From Ornithodoros turicata (taxonomy: Eukaryota > Arthropoda > Arachnida > Ixodida > Argasidae), in contig NC_088201.1 in NCBI RefSeq assembly GCF_037126465.1, forward strand, positions 127,906,665 through 127,970,664: a DNA stretch of 64,000 nucleotides. Reading direction: 5' to 3'. This document shows, one piece after another, positions 23,064 through 33,775 of this stretch; position 1 is the first letter of the stretch, and each line of letters opens with the position of its first letter. Below the pieces are notes generated by a model. That model was not told the DNA's origin and searched no databases. It saw nothing but the letters and a program-made list of their open reading frames with translations. Position numbers and translations under genes: made by a program.

Positions 23064-23840
23064 TTACTGCTGCTGTTCCTGCTGTGGTTCACTTTGAACC
23101 TCAGGGGCTTCAGATGAGGCCTCCCCCTGTGAGCCATAAAACATTGTGGTACAATACCATTCACAGAGGATGTACCTCAGCAGTCTTATGTACCACTGCA
23201 GATGTTGATGGCAGTGGCTCTGTGTCACTGTGAAAAATATAACATAATGTTGTGCCAAAAAGAATAAAGCAAGACTATGAGAGCCTAAAGCCGTTGATTC
23301 TTCTGATTCAAAATCCAGGTTGATATAATTGTCTTCAGTTTTATGACGTGGCATATTTGTCAGCTCTGGTTGTGATATGATGTACCCCTTAGCAGCAGCA
23401 GCAGCAGCAGCAGTAACTATCGGCACTGCCGCTTTTCCTCTTGAGGACACTTGAACCCCTCCTGCGAAGCCGGTCACCTTGTCCCAGCCAACTAGTGCCA
23501 TCACACGCTGATCGGTTCCAGACAGGAGGGATACAATGTCCACTGGTGCAGCACCTGGCCTAGGAGCAATGAAGCCACTGCTTCCTCCTGTTGCGTGCAT
23601 TTTTTTGGATATCTGCCTCGCTCTGTTTCTAACTCCGTAGCGCCAGTCCTTCCACAACTGCTGCAACCCCTTCCCATCCTTGTGGAGTGGCCCAACTGCG
23701 TTCAGATGGGCAGCAATGGTCTCCCACTGGGCTCTCCTTTGTGCCGCACTTTCTCCCTCGAGGAACGTCCTGTTGTTACACAACTGTGGCGATTCCTCGA
23801 GGACGCCTAACAAAAGAATATGTTGCTGATGTAACGCCAT
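23064..23840 (-). CDS. Myb/SANT-like DNA-binding protein fragment
   Basis: A 258-codon minus-strand frame. Residues about 5-80 (LLLGVLEESPQL..., QWETIAAHLNAVGP, LQQLWKDWRYGVRNRARQI) fit the Myb/SANT-like (Myb_DNA-bind_5/NAIF1-type) helix-turn-helix, with spaced Trp residues in QW, LW and DW. A poly-Ala run from a CAG repeat lies around residue 145, then low-complexity sequence. Such proteins occur as host transcription-factor-like genes and as the second protein of PIF/Harbinger transposons. No Harbinger nuclease is visible nearby, so carriage by a transposon is unproven. After roughly residue 190 the sequence looks non-conserved and may be intron; the true 3' end is uncertain. Confidence 0.6.
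   Translation of the reverse strand: MALHQQHILLLGVLEESPQLCNNRTFLEGESAAQRRAQWETIAAHLNAVGPLHKDGKGLQQLWKDWRYGVRNRARQISKKMHATGGSSGFIAPRPGAAPVDIVSLLSGTDQRVMALVGWDKVTGFAGGVQVSSRGKAAVPIVTAAAAAAAKGYIISQPELTNMPRHKTEDNYINLDFESEESTALGSHSLALFFLAQHYVIFFTVTQSHCHQHLQWYIRLLRYILCEWYCTTMFYGSQGEASSEAPEVQSEPQQEQQQ
23392..23412. repeat. CAG trinucleotide repeat
   Basis: Seven AGC/CAG units in the Myb-like reading frame, encoding poly-Ala on the minus strand. Replication slippage is the likely origin. Confidence 0.9.
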
Positions 23841-24595
23841 CTGTAAAAAAGGGGGAAACTATGCTATGCAGTGGACAAAAACAAAAAAGGGAATAGTCAT
23901 GCGTTTTAATTAAAAGTATTCTCCTGCCAGCCTGTGGTTTGTATCTGAGAGCTAATGCTAATCACTATTGAGCTACTTGCGAGCTCACACTCAGATATTC
24001 ATCCAATTTGTTTACAGTAAGTACAAAATCACATTGTGCACAAGTTTAATGCCAGCAAAATATTCCCAACTTCAGTCAGAAACTTAACATTAACGTTAAA
24101 CTTAACTCCTACAGACCAAGAACTTTGTCGTCATGAACACCGAAAGTCAGAACCCAAGGTAATTGAACTAAACTACGAGTAATGTGATACCACCTTGCTG
24201 TGAACTTTACTTACGTTGCACAACATCGTACATCGTCAGTTACTCACTCACAAACGATTTATGTAACTGGCTTGCACTTATCACGAAGATTTCGCTGTGG
24301 ATGTGAATGTCGATATGAAGCTACTATTATAGCATACGAAGTGCTCTGCGCTGTTATTGGTTAAGTTGACTTAAAAAGTTGCGGTACGGGTGAACACATT
24401 TTTCTGCAATAGAGCAGCACTTTATTTCTGAATGTCAACGAAAGAACATGTATGGTTTTCATTTTATTACATTTACTTCCAGCCTTATTGCTGTTCCAAG
24501 AGGCACCTGTTGTAGAGAGTTATTGCGGGTTCGCGGTTGGTTGTCGTGAGCCGCGATGCGCACTCATAAGATGGCGTTCCTTGCCATGCGGCGGC
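23841..24595. other. Unassigned sequence upstream of the Myb-like frame
   Basis: No coding region or element ends are recognised. It may contain the promoter and first exon of the minus-strand Myb-like gene, but no motif shows this. Confidence 0.4.
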
Positions 24596-24637
24596 TAGAG
24601 TCACTGTACCGGGACTTCCCCCGGTACAGTGACTCTA
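24596..24637. mobile_element. 42-bp hairpin made of two facing transposon ends
   Basis: TAGAGTCACTGTACCGGG faces its reverse complement with almost no spacer. The right arm of 23 bp, starting CTTCCCCCGGTACAG, is identical to the right end of the element at 26659-28903 (28881-28903). TGCGGCGG occurs at 24587-24594 and 24638-24645, like an 8-bp target duplication displaced by one base on the left. Confidence 0.8.
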
Positions 24638-24665
24638 TGCGGCGGGTGGCGGCGGCACACCGTCG

Positions 24666-24700
24666 GTACAGTGGCTAGAAGGAGAAGTGTGCCGGGCGCC
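24666..24700 (+). repeat. 35-bp perfect inverted match to 37522-37556 (left copy)
   Basis: Begins GTACAGTGGCTAGAAGG, reading inward. The exact reverse complement is at 37522-37556, in the orientation expected of terminal inverted repeats of one large nested element. Flanks CCGTCGG (left) and CAGTCGG (right) would be a 7-bp target duplication with one mismatch. Confidence 0.75.
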
Positions 24701-25600
24701 GGGAAATAAGCGCACAAAACTGCAATGAAAGGATCCAAGTGGCGCTGGTCGCATTAGGCGAGTTACCTCCTGAAGGGCTCCTACGTGGGAAGTTGCGGAG
24801 TTCGGCACTCAACGTTAGCTTGATTTCACTTTTTTAGCTTGATTAGCTTGATTACACGTTAGCTTGAAAAGAAATCTTGATGGTACTTAATTCATGTCCT
24901 GTTAATTATGCAGCAATAACAACGAGAACACGAGCACGCGCAATTTTTAAACAAGAAAGAAAAAAAACGCCTTCAAAAAGAAAAAAAATAGGGTCATGAT
25001 CGTACAGTACTGAACACATTTCATACTACCGAGACGTCATGGAAAATATTTTCAAATGGCTTATTTTCAAGCAAAAATAGCGTGCTTTCGTTGCAAAGAT
25101 AAGTAGAGGGGACAAGCGAGCTGGTGTATAGATATACGATTGAACGGAAACATCTCTTTGGTCCTTAGACGAAAGGAGATGTTTCCGTTCAAGCGTATTT
25201 TCAAATGCTTCCGTCGCTCTCTTTTTGACACATTCTCCTTATTCAAGAAAATTTGAGAGAGAAAGAAAAAGAGAGACTTCGTAAGAGAATGCAGTCGTGT
25301 GACTAAAAAGAACTGAAGAACACGTCCAGTCAGTTCATTGCAGTGCACGTCAAAGCCGACTTGTTCAAGCCTTAGATTGGTCGAGAACTTGCATAAAGTC
25401 AAAGCTACTGCGGACGTAGACCTTCTGAGTAGAAAAACATAACGTAAATGCTTCTTGCAGCACTGAAACGAGCTTCGCCAATCCATGGCCAGGGTATAGT
25501 AGGCATCCCTTGTCGAAGAGCTGATGAACTCACTTTCTTAGATCTGTGCAGCTTCTCAAAATGATTTTCTAGTTTGCATATAGCTCTTATAACCATGGTC
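24701..25600. other. Unassigned sequence around the 25140 hairpin
   Basis: AT-rich. A minus-strand frame at 25067-25486 (139 codons) has no recognisable domain and includes the hairpin, so it is not trusted as a gene. Confidence 0.4.
25140..25192. repeat. Perfect 17-bp inverted repeat (hairpin)
   Basis: TTGAACGGAAACATCTC at 25140-25156 and its exact reverse complement at 25176-25192, separated by 19 bases. Not part of any element I recognise. Confidence 0.85.
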
Positions 25601-25614
25601 TATCCAGCCTATTC

Positions 25615-25861
25615 GCTCCCTCTGATCCTGAGATTGCGGGTTCGAACCAAGCCGAGGACGCCAGCAACTTGGTGGCAGGGTACAAGTTGCTTAGACACGC
25701 CGTCTTCCGCGAGGTCCGTTAAATACGGGATGCCGTGTGATGAGCTTTCATCGCACGTTAAAGAACCCTCAGGTGGGCAAAAGCAATCTACAGACCGACC
25801 GCTGTGGCTTCGCTCATGATCTCAGTTGTTTCGCGACGTAAACACCCAATTATTATTATTA
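25615..25861 (+). mobile_element. tRNA-derived SINE, family 1, 5'-truncated
   Basis: Starts within the tRNA-like head at GGGTTCGAACC (B box), then the family-1 body (ACAAGTTGCTTAGACACGCC, GATGAGCTTTCATCGCACG, TTAAAGAACCCTCAGGTGGG, GCTCATGATCTCAGTTG) and ends in (ATT)n at 25851-25860. Transcribed by RNA polymerase III and moved by a LINE in trans, as known for tRNA SINEs. Confidence 0.88.
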
Positions 25862-26137
25862 CTATTCGCTCAAAATTTAGCAGGCAGAAACCTGAATAAA
25901 GGTGCGTACAGGGTTTATTGAGCGCACTCTATACATTTTCTAAACAGGAATTCTTAACCACTTTCTATCCAAATCTTATCAAATTCTGTATCAAGCACAC
26001 TGTATACAGCTTTTATACGACAATTTGTGCGTTTTATAATCAGTCCAGACTAAGTCTGTATGCAGCAAAAAATAAATAAAACTCGACGCGGAATTCCATT
26101 TCATTTTTTCTGATGTGTCATGTCATTGACCATTCTT

Positions 26138-26541
26138 TCATGCGCCGTACGTTGACAGAGATTGCAAAATCATTTCCATCACTGTTGATGCACAACGGGT
26201 AGAGGTTGTGCACCTGCGCACCAGAATCCAGGTTTCTTCTGATGGGCGCACTTTCTTGGTGAAATACTTGGGCGCGTCCGGAAACAGGACTGGTAGCAGT
26301 GACCTGCCCCTCGGAATTTCAACTTTTTCGTCGCCAATGATGTGCCGAAGAGTCCTCACGGTATACCCTTCCTCGTAGTGCCGTTCACACACAACGCAGT
26401 CAATTGTAGTTCTTTCTCCGCGCGCTTTACGTTACGCGTCCACTTTTCCTTGCGGATAGTTTCCTTCGGTGGTCGGAACAAGAAGACCTCATGTTCGTCC
26501 TCTCGGTGACATGGACCCTGTCGTGAAGACTGGATACCCAT
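26138..26541 (-). pseudogene. THAP-domain fragment with frameshift
   Basis: Minus-strand frames give HEVFLFRPPKETIRKEKW and NVKRAEKELQLT (26541 down to about 26405). After a one-base frame change near 26400 comes CVVCERHYEEGYTV, then IPRGRSLLP and DAPKYFTKKVRPS (down to about 26245). Order and spacing match the middle and C-terminal half of a THAP finger (Trp, Cys-x2-H-type CERHYEE, then the proline-rich end). The first Cys pair is not visible and may be in a lost or separate exon. It may be the N-terminal part of a transposase in this nested region, or a host THAP gene relic. Confidence 0.6.
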
Positions 26542-26658
26542 ACTTCGCTAAGTGACACACAAAAGCGCCCAAAGAGACACAGATTGAACAAACAAACGCT
26601 CGAAACGACACACGTTGAGCAGACAAGTAAGCGTCTGCTTCCCGCGACCCGACTCGCC

Positions 26659-28903
26659 TAGAGTCACTGTACCCGGGGGAAGAGTATCGCATTCGCTTTC
26701 CCCGTGCCGCCGCTTCGCTCATTCGCCGAGGCGCGTCACGTGGTGCCCTTTCCTCCTCTTTGCTTCCAACTTCCCGGCGGGTCTACGGGGAACGCAATAG
26801 CTGTGACGCATGTGCGTGTACGTTCGTGTGACGCTCTTGCGTTTTTGTACGTGAAATGGATCCCAGAGAGCTGAGGAACTACGAACAACCATGCCTGAAT
26901 GTTGTACAGCAACGGGACAGAGTCAGGCAAAGCCTTTTTCTGCATTCCGACGGGTACAAGTGACGGGACGCGTCGATCGGCACAGAATCGGCCGGAAAAA
27001 GCCTTTGCACACTGTATTGAATAACAGTTAAACTGTGCGAAGAACAGCCGGGCGTATCAAAGTAGTGCTTCTCGGATCTTCCCATTGCGTTCTCTGTTCT
27101 GTGGTGCCAACAAAACGCCACTCTCAGGACCACTTCACACGCGACGACTTCGAGGACAAGGAGAATCGATAGGAAGAAGCTGAAGTGGATGGCAGTCCGT
27201 AGCATTTTTGCATACCGGACACCTACAGGCTGAGGAAAGCTCCTATTCCCCGTTCTTCGCACGCAGAGTTCTACTAGGAGTCACCAAAAGACTTGCACAC
27301 TGAAGTTAATGACACCCTAGTATAGGATCAAGGGGAAGTGGAGGAAGGTAATGCGTCGAAACGCATGTAGATATTCACCTTATCAGGTACTCTTATGAAA
27401 ACTATGTATTCAGAAATATTGAGATGTAATTGTGAGTGAATCAACGTTGCCGAGGAACACACCACCGTCACAAATTTCTGTGAACAGAGCATCGAGGATA
27501 CAGTCAAACCTCGCTTTACGAACACCCTTCGTTTCTCAGAAAATCGTTCGTAAATCGAGGTATTCGTAAATCGAGGTCCGAGGTGTGCAGTGCACAAATA
27601 CCTCACAAAACCACGGGAAATTGATTTGAATAAGCTTTTTTGAAAATACTGCGTAGTTGTGCTTTGCACCATACTTTCGGCAGGGTCTATCCTGTTTAGA
27701 AGAGATGACAGAAGTCTGACACTTGACTCATCCACCCGGTCCTCAAAGTACCGTATCGCGCGCGGATGAGACTGTTTCCAACGGCAAATATCACGCTTGT
27801 CACCGGCTGTCAGGACTGAACGCCTTCTCTTGGAATGGCAAGATGTTTCCATCTCGGAGACCTGGTCCAAACTCACATCCGTTCGGCTATAAACGCCGGA
27901 ATTATTCTTTCAGGGAATGGTGAATCATGTTTGTGGAACCTAGTGGCGTTGGAACATTGTATGTTTGACCTTGGCAGCATGTACTGAGGAACTTTCATTA
28001 TCCTCCGGTCCACTAGCCTGTCCTCTGTACGTTCCTAACGCCCGTTCGTATATCGAGGTCAGAATGGCTTGGCTACTTTGGGTCCGTTCCCTAATAATCC
28101 GTTCATAGTTCGGATATCGAGGGTTCGTAAAACGAGGTCAAAATACACGGAAAAAGTTTGGTTCCCTGTGGAGCCGTTCGTAAGTTGAGGGAATTCGTAT
28201 ATCGAGGGTTCATAAAACGAGGGCCGACTGTATATGTACAGGACAAACCTGCAGACAAGCCATGAGATGGTTCCTTCGACAAGATCGTATTCCTAAAAGG
28301 AACGAGCAAAGGCTGAGACGGAATGTAGTGACCTGAAGCTCTCGATCTACTCCTCATGGAAGATCAACTGCTTGCATTGGAGAGGGGGACTGGAAGAACA
28401 ATCCACAGCACTTTAAATGCGCATGAAAAAGCGTTGGCATGCGCATAGCCATTGAACGTGTGAAATAGAAATTTAATTGCGAAAAGATGATAATAAAACT
28501 GGTGGAGGTTATTTATGTCAATCTAAAGCTGCACAGGCGAGCACTAAAGTCTTATTTCCACAAAACAAGTGAACTAAAAGGCAAAAAAAAAATGCTCTAC
28601 GGAGCGCAAACGAGACTGGACGATGCCTTACAACGGCGAACACGCGCCAAATAATTCGTCTCTTAGCTACATAATACAATAAATGATACTGTAGAGACGC
28701 TTGTGCCCTCTTCGTTAAGTACTAGCCTAGTCCCACCACAGGAAGTCACAAAAGTTGTGGTGCACAGCCGCGAAATCAACGCCATGTAACACTGAACTAC
28801 AGCTATCCTAACACGCGCTCCGCGGCGGCTTGGAAGCAATATGGCTGCCGGAGCAGACGACGCGGAGCGATTGCGGTACTCTTCCCCCGGTACAGTGACT
28901 CTA
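26659..28903. mobile_element. 2,245-bp TIR element with 8-bp target duplication
   Basis: The ends are an inverted pair of about 36 bp: left TAGAGTCACTGTACC then CGGGGGAAGAGTATCGCATTCGC, right the reverse complement with one indel and two substitutions. The target duplication GACTCGCC is perfect (26651-26658 and 28904-28911). TIR start TAGAG and 8-bp duplication fit hAT, but P elements also duplicate 7-8 bp and the nearby P element begins TACAGTCAC. No transposase is recognisable inside, so it is non-autonomous or decayed. A Tigger-like MITE sits inside at 27501-28230. Confidence 0.85.
27501..28230. mobile_element. Tigger/pogo-like MITE nested in a larger element, 730 bp
   Basis: Ends CAGTCAAACCTCGCTTTACG (left) and, reading inward from the right, CAGTCGGCCCTCGTTTTATG, flanked by TA on both sides. 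Internal pieces repeat the end motif (TCGTAAATCGAGGT and TCGTATATCGAGG several times). No transposase is recognised. Confidence 0.82.
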
Positions 28904-28985
28904 GACTCGCCTAGTTGGTGCAGCGCCCTCTGCGGCGCAGGAACCTGTCATTGTAATTTGCGCTTCCCTATCGCAGGGCGTGTAT

Positions 28986-29070
28986 TGTGAGCGTAGTACC
29001 TTCACCCCCCGCTTACCATTGGCGGCGCCCCGGTGCCAAGCTTCACCCTCTCCCCCGCTGCTGGCCAGAG
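28986..29070 (+). repeat. LTR left part (U3), related to the gypsy 3' LTR
   Basis: Starts TGTGAGCGTAGTACC and matches the left part of the LTR at 36213-36306 (CGCTTACCATTGGCGGC, CCCGGTGCCAAGC, CCCCCGCTGCTGGCCAGAG). It is preceded by GTAT; the gypsy 3' LTR is followed by GTAT at 37516-37519. After GGCCAGAG (29063-29070) the sequence diverges. It could be the real 5' end of the gypsy element or a separate LTR. Confidence 0.7.
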
Positions 29071-29406
29071 CAGAGGAAGCACGGTTTCGCCGCCGCGGAA
29101 ATAGTGTCGCCGCTGGCATTTCCCGCTATTCCGCAAGTCCGGCTATTTACTTTTCATTGGCTCCGGTCCCACACGTGACCCTTCTCGATCATGATTGGCT
29201 GGGGCTTATTTAACCGGTGGATGGATTCGACCGCGTTCGTTTCTCCAAGGCGCCGGCCCGTCTGACCGTGGTGTAGCTGGCGTCTATGTGAGCAGACGGT
29301 GATTTCGTTTCGTGGATTTCGAAGATGTTCGAGCCGTGGACAAACGCCTGAATAAAAGGTAAGCAGACAAACGTATGATGCATGTCAGTGATCAGACGTT
29401 TGATAA

Positions 29407-30317
29407 GGTTTATTCACTGACGTCACCTCGCCGCCATACTGTAGGTCCCTCGAAGTTATTCCTCGAAGTAGTTCCTGCCGTTCCTGCATTAGTTCGCTGC
29501 CATATCCTTTCTGGGTTACTACTAATGTCGAAAACATGGAAATTGCTTGGATATGCTACAAGTCACACTGCACAATAACACTGAAACACCAAATATGTAG
29601 GGTGTTACCCCAGAAAAGTCTACCCGCGCCGGCATGCTGTGCTCGCCAATTACTCAATGCAGGTGGTACAATGTGTTGCCTACGTATAAAACTCATAAGG
29701 ACATTCCATCATGGTAAATATCGAAGTGATTGAGCACCGTAACGCTTAAGTAATAGTGCAAAACGTGAGGTTCCCGTAGTCAAAACAGCCAAGGTGGAGC
29801 CTTTCAGTTAGCAGACGACATCCCTTTTGGGTGTCGTCTGCTGAGTACGTCGGCATTTTTCGTTCCTCACGTTGCTTACTTCTGAGCAAAATACGACAGT
29901 TACAAGAAAGCGAAATGAAGACTGCAGTTCCATCCAGCTGGCAGGATATGCAACACGTCGCCGTCTGGGGAGCAGCATGTCCAGTGCTCTTCTCAACGCC
30001 GCCATCTTGATTGTTTTGACTACGGGAATTGCACGTTTTGAGTTATAACTTTGTGCTGCGGCGCTCAATCACTTCGTAATTTACCAAGATTAAATGTCCT
30101 TATGAGCTTTAAGAAGATCGCACAATGTGCCACCTGTATTGAGTAATTTGCGAGTACGGCATGGCGACACGGGTATACTTTTATAGGGTAACACCCTGTA
30201 TGGTAAGTGGATATGGGTAGCGGCTTGGATGGGACCAACAATATGGCGGCCGATGCAACACATCTGCCTGCAAGCGACAGAGGCGGTCTCCTGCTGACGA
30301 CGTCATGTGAATAAACC
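29407..30317. mobile_element. Fold-back element with long imperfect inverted repeats, 911 bp
   Basis: Bases 29407-29797 and the reverse complement of 30012-30317 align over most of their length: GGTTTATTCAC...GACGTC ends, CGCCGCCATA(C/T)TGT(A/T)GGTCCC, TAGGGTGTTACCC, AATTACTCAAT(G/A)CAGGTGG, CTCATAAGGACATT and CCCGTAGTCAAAACA. The left arm lacks about 50 bp near its end. The centre has a second stem, GCAGACGACA...GTGTCGTCTGC (about 29812-29841). No target duplication or coding frame was found. Confidence 0.8.
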
Positions 30318-31195
30318 CTATACTGTGGCCTAACTGTGTGTATTACATCACTTTCTGCGTGTTATCAGTCATGATCTGGTTTATGTGCTATTCTGCGTGG
30401 CGTTACTTGTTGCGTTTTGTTCCGCTATTTGAATGTGTCTGATGTTTAATACGCTGGTGTGCATGGAAACGAAAACAGCGTGCATCGCGTACGCCGGGCT
30501 CCTTGAATTTTGTCATTAGTCGACATTAGGCGCATAGCGATAGCATGTCTTACATAGCGTATTCAGGCAATTAACGTGTTCGGGTTTACCATATTATTAA
30601 CAGGTTCCTTTTATCATTCAGACACCGACAGCTGATCGTGGCCCTGCGATCCGCGAGCATGTGGCCCCTGTCACCTGAAAATTCTACAGTTGTGCTGGGA
30701 TGAAGCGGATGGCTTCTGCGACTCATCACGTGCTATATATGTGTATAATAATAGCTACTTTCTCCAAACCGAATAGGCTCCCTTAAGGATTGTATAATAT
30801 GATAGTCGCGCTCTCTGTTGCTCGGCACTATATATTCTTTATTTATTCGGCAGTATTCTGTAATACTAGTAATCGTGTAGATTTCCTTGCATTCAAATGT
30901 TGCTTCTTGTTTATGTATATGTTTACCGTGTCAATAAATTTGTACATGTGAATTGCTTCGTCTTCTGGATTTTCATTTTCTGCATCCCAACAATATTAAC
31001 AGATGGCCTGGCGAAGCGCTCGGAACAGGGGGGGGGGAGAGAATTCGAGCGAGAGGGTAAGGAGAGGGCACGCAGCGTACATGCGCAGTTCGATCAGCCA
31101 GCGCGCGCTTTTTGGCGCCGTTTTCCGGCTACTTTGTCGTGATTCGTTACGGACGATCACGTGGTCAAGGTGGGCGGTGGTTTTCGTGGCGAAAC
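30318..31195. other. Unassigned sequence
   Basis: No gene, TIR or SINE recognised. Contains a G-run near 31028. Confidence 0.4.
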
Positions 31196-33045
31196 CAGCT
31201 CCAAGAGCTCCCCATAGAGCCCATCGTTTGAGATAATTCACACAACACTGGGCACACGACCAATGAAATTGCGACGTGGTGGATATTATGCACAACCAGT
31301 TGGTCAATCAGGAGCTTCCATGTCTGGCTGGCTTTTCGGTCGGTCCTGGCTACCATCGCCTTCTACTGGATTTCAGGCCTGCCGCCGTTACTCGGTATTC
31401 AAAATAACTAAAGAGATTTTGGGGTAAAATAAAGATTTATTTAATACAAAGCACTAATTCAAAGATTTGATACATGGGTGCACTGTGCGTTCAAAGCCCA
31501 CTGCGTTGTTGACACACTGGGACAAAGTTCGAACATGAAGCAGAACGAACACACCGTTCAACTCCTAATACCGAGCCAGTATCATGAGTGCGTACCATTT
31601 CATGATGAGCATCTTCTTTCGCTGCCTGCGATGCATCCATTATAGCGAAGCGAAAAGCGCTTGTGTGGCACGTAATCCTGTCTTTGTTGACAGTCCTCGA
31701 AGTTCAACGGCGCTCGAACTTGTTCTTCACGCTCCAACTCATGAAGCATTCCGGTACCGCAGTTGACAAATTGTTCGTGGGATAACAGTTGTGCCCAGAA
31801 ACAGCACAACACGCGTAGACTCACAAGGACGAACTAATAAACCCGCGAACATATTCCTGCAAACTGTTCTGTCGATTGACACCACCGAACACAGGAGGAC
31901 GACATGCCGGCCATGCTATTTCGAAACTATGCTGAAACGGTCGAGACGCTGTACGCACATGCGCGCTACAAAATGCGATTTCAAAATGTTCTCGACCAAT
32001 CGGAGCGCGCGCACAGTCTAGGCCAATGGGCTTGCAACATGGTGTATGGGCGCAGTGGTACATACTGTACAGCCGCCTCCGCGGGTACCTCAGGAGGACT
32101 GGCGAAACTGTGGAAGCTACAGCCAGCCCCCCACAGCTCTCGCAAAATCTGTACCAAAATGCGTGTTACTGCGCACGGAGCAATCCGTGCCTCTCTATTG
32201 GTCGGACGCCACAAGCGTGTCCGGATTGGTTGCCGGAATTTGAAAACGGCACTTCGCGCTTCCTCGCCTGCGTGCTGCGTACTCCCTCGGCGGTTTCATT
32301 TGAAATGTGAACGGTGGACGCCGGGTCGGCGATGTCTTTCGTTGGGAGGCGAGTGCGTTCGGCGTCTTATCCGTGTGTTATGGTGTCTTTGATCGTGTTG
32401 TACTGTTTCTCGACACAAGCATCGGTCTACGAACAGCTATTGGGATTTCAAACTGAAGTGTTGTGAATTCTGGTTCGATGAACATGTTCGAGCGCCGTCA
32501 GATCTGCATAGCGGCGACAAGAAAATAGGATTCATGAAGCAGCAGCATTTTACGTTTGACGTGTAGCAGGCAAGGACAGGATGATCAAGAGATTGTGCGC
32601 AAGTATGTGACGGCTGTTCGTGCTGTGAATAAGCTGTGTCGATATGCGTGATTTGCAAGTTTAACTTTGTTCCAGTGTGCTAGGAAGCGCTACCCAATGG
32701 ACACAGTACGCTCAGTGCATGTATATGCGTCAACCTGCCGATTGTGTCAGTATAATGACTCAAATAAATTTCTGTTCATTACGACACTTTTCACCGTTGT
32801 TTGGGAATCACGGAATAACTTTACGGCGTGCATAAAAGCTAGTAGACTTAGAGGTCAGGAGTAACCGGTACAAGCCAGTATGGAAAGCACAAGTCAGCAA
32901 CAGCCACAACCAGTCGGGCTGCGAGCCAGACGGAAATACTTCTGATTGGAGGATTGAGGGAGCAATCGTTGCGTTCTCATTGGTCGTGTGCCCAGTGTTG
33001 TGTGAATTTACCTATACTATGGGCGCTATGGGGAGGTGAGAGCTG
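31196..33045. mobile_element. TIR element of about 1.85 kb with long inverted ends
   Basis: Left end about 31196-31268 (CAGCTC...CCCCATAGAGCCCAT, then TTCACACAACACTGGGCACA and CGACCAATGA) matches the reverse complement of about 32973-33045 (same blocks with CCCCATAGCGCCCAT). A weaker match continues inward (GTCTGGCTGGC/GTCTGGCTCGC). No target duplication or transposase was found, so the class is open. Confidence 0.7.
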
Positions 33046-33071
33046 CTACAGCTGCGCTCCATTGGCCAGAG

Positions 33072-33203
33072 TGTTCTCCTGCCTTGCCTCGCGTGCGGGC
33101 GCACGCTCTCCCGTTCGTCAATAAACCAGTTATCGTCATGTAGCCACAGTGACTTCAGCCTTATTCACCTTCATCCCTTCATCATTCTCATCATCACCCC
33201 ACC
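33072..33203 (+). repeat. 5' LTR, right part (R-U5 side) of gypsy element
   Basis: Matches 37378-37508 with few differences: TGTTCTCCTGCCTT(G/A)CCTCGCGTGCGG, GTCAATAAACCAGTTATC, ATGTAGCCACAGTGACTTCAG, CCTTATTCACCTTCATCCC. AATAAA inside may be the LTR polyadenylation signal. Preceded by GGCCAGAG (33064-33071), but the upstream half present in the 3' LTR is missing or displaced. Confidence 0.85.
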
Positions 33204-33210
33204 GAATCCG

Positions 33211-33450
33211 GCGTTCACTAGTCATTCAAGCCCAAGCCAGACTGTACCCTCACATGGCGCAGTCCACCCATGAATTTCTGCCTCGGGAATCGAGCGTTCA
33301 CTAGTCCTTCAAGCCCAAGCCGCCTAAGCCAGACTGTACCTTTATACGGCACAGTCGACCCACGGATCTCTGCTTCGCGAATCTAGCGTTCACTAGTCAT
33401 TCAAGCGAAAACCAGACTGCACCCTCGCATGGCGTAGTCTACTTTCGAAT
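33211..33450 (+). repeat. Three imperfect direct repeats in gypsy 5' leader
   Basis: GCGTTCACTAGTC(A/C)TTCAAGC begins at 33211, 33294 and 33386 (spacing 83 and 92), each followed by AAGCCAGACTGTACC-like sequence and GGCGCAGTC/GGCACAGTC/GGCGTAGTC. It lies between the LTR and gag. Confidence 0.85.
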
Positions 33451-33775
33451 CTCAACATGGGCAACCCCGCAGCCGATAAGTCGACAAGCTCAGAGGATCA
33501 TCATTCACCACTCCAAGCCTAGCAGCCCCGTCCCCTGCTGAAAAACCCCTACCCGTCCCCACGGCACCCTCGCCACCCAAGACGGACATTACACATTCCA
33601 TGATGGCCGCCACTTGAACATTCGTCCCGCCATTACATGCCTCCTCGTCTGGCTTCCCCGCCCGAGCATAGTAGCTTAGTATACGGCCCCCGTTAATGTT
33701 TTCGCGGGTTCACGTGACTTGGCATTCGCCCTTTCCGTTCCTTGCCCTTCGCTTCACGCTTCGCCTCGAAACGCG

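Noticed and set aside
26489..26722. 77-codon minus-strand frame
   Set aside because: Runs across the end of the 26659 TIR element and its target duplication, so it cannot be an original gene.
32026..32392. Overlapping frames of 94-162 codons
   Set aside because: Several frames overlap on both strands in a GC-rich stretch inside a TIR element, with no conserved motif.
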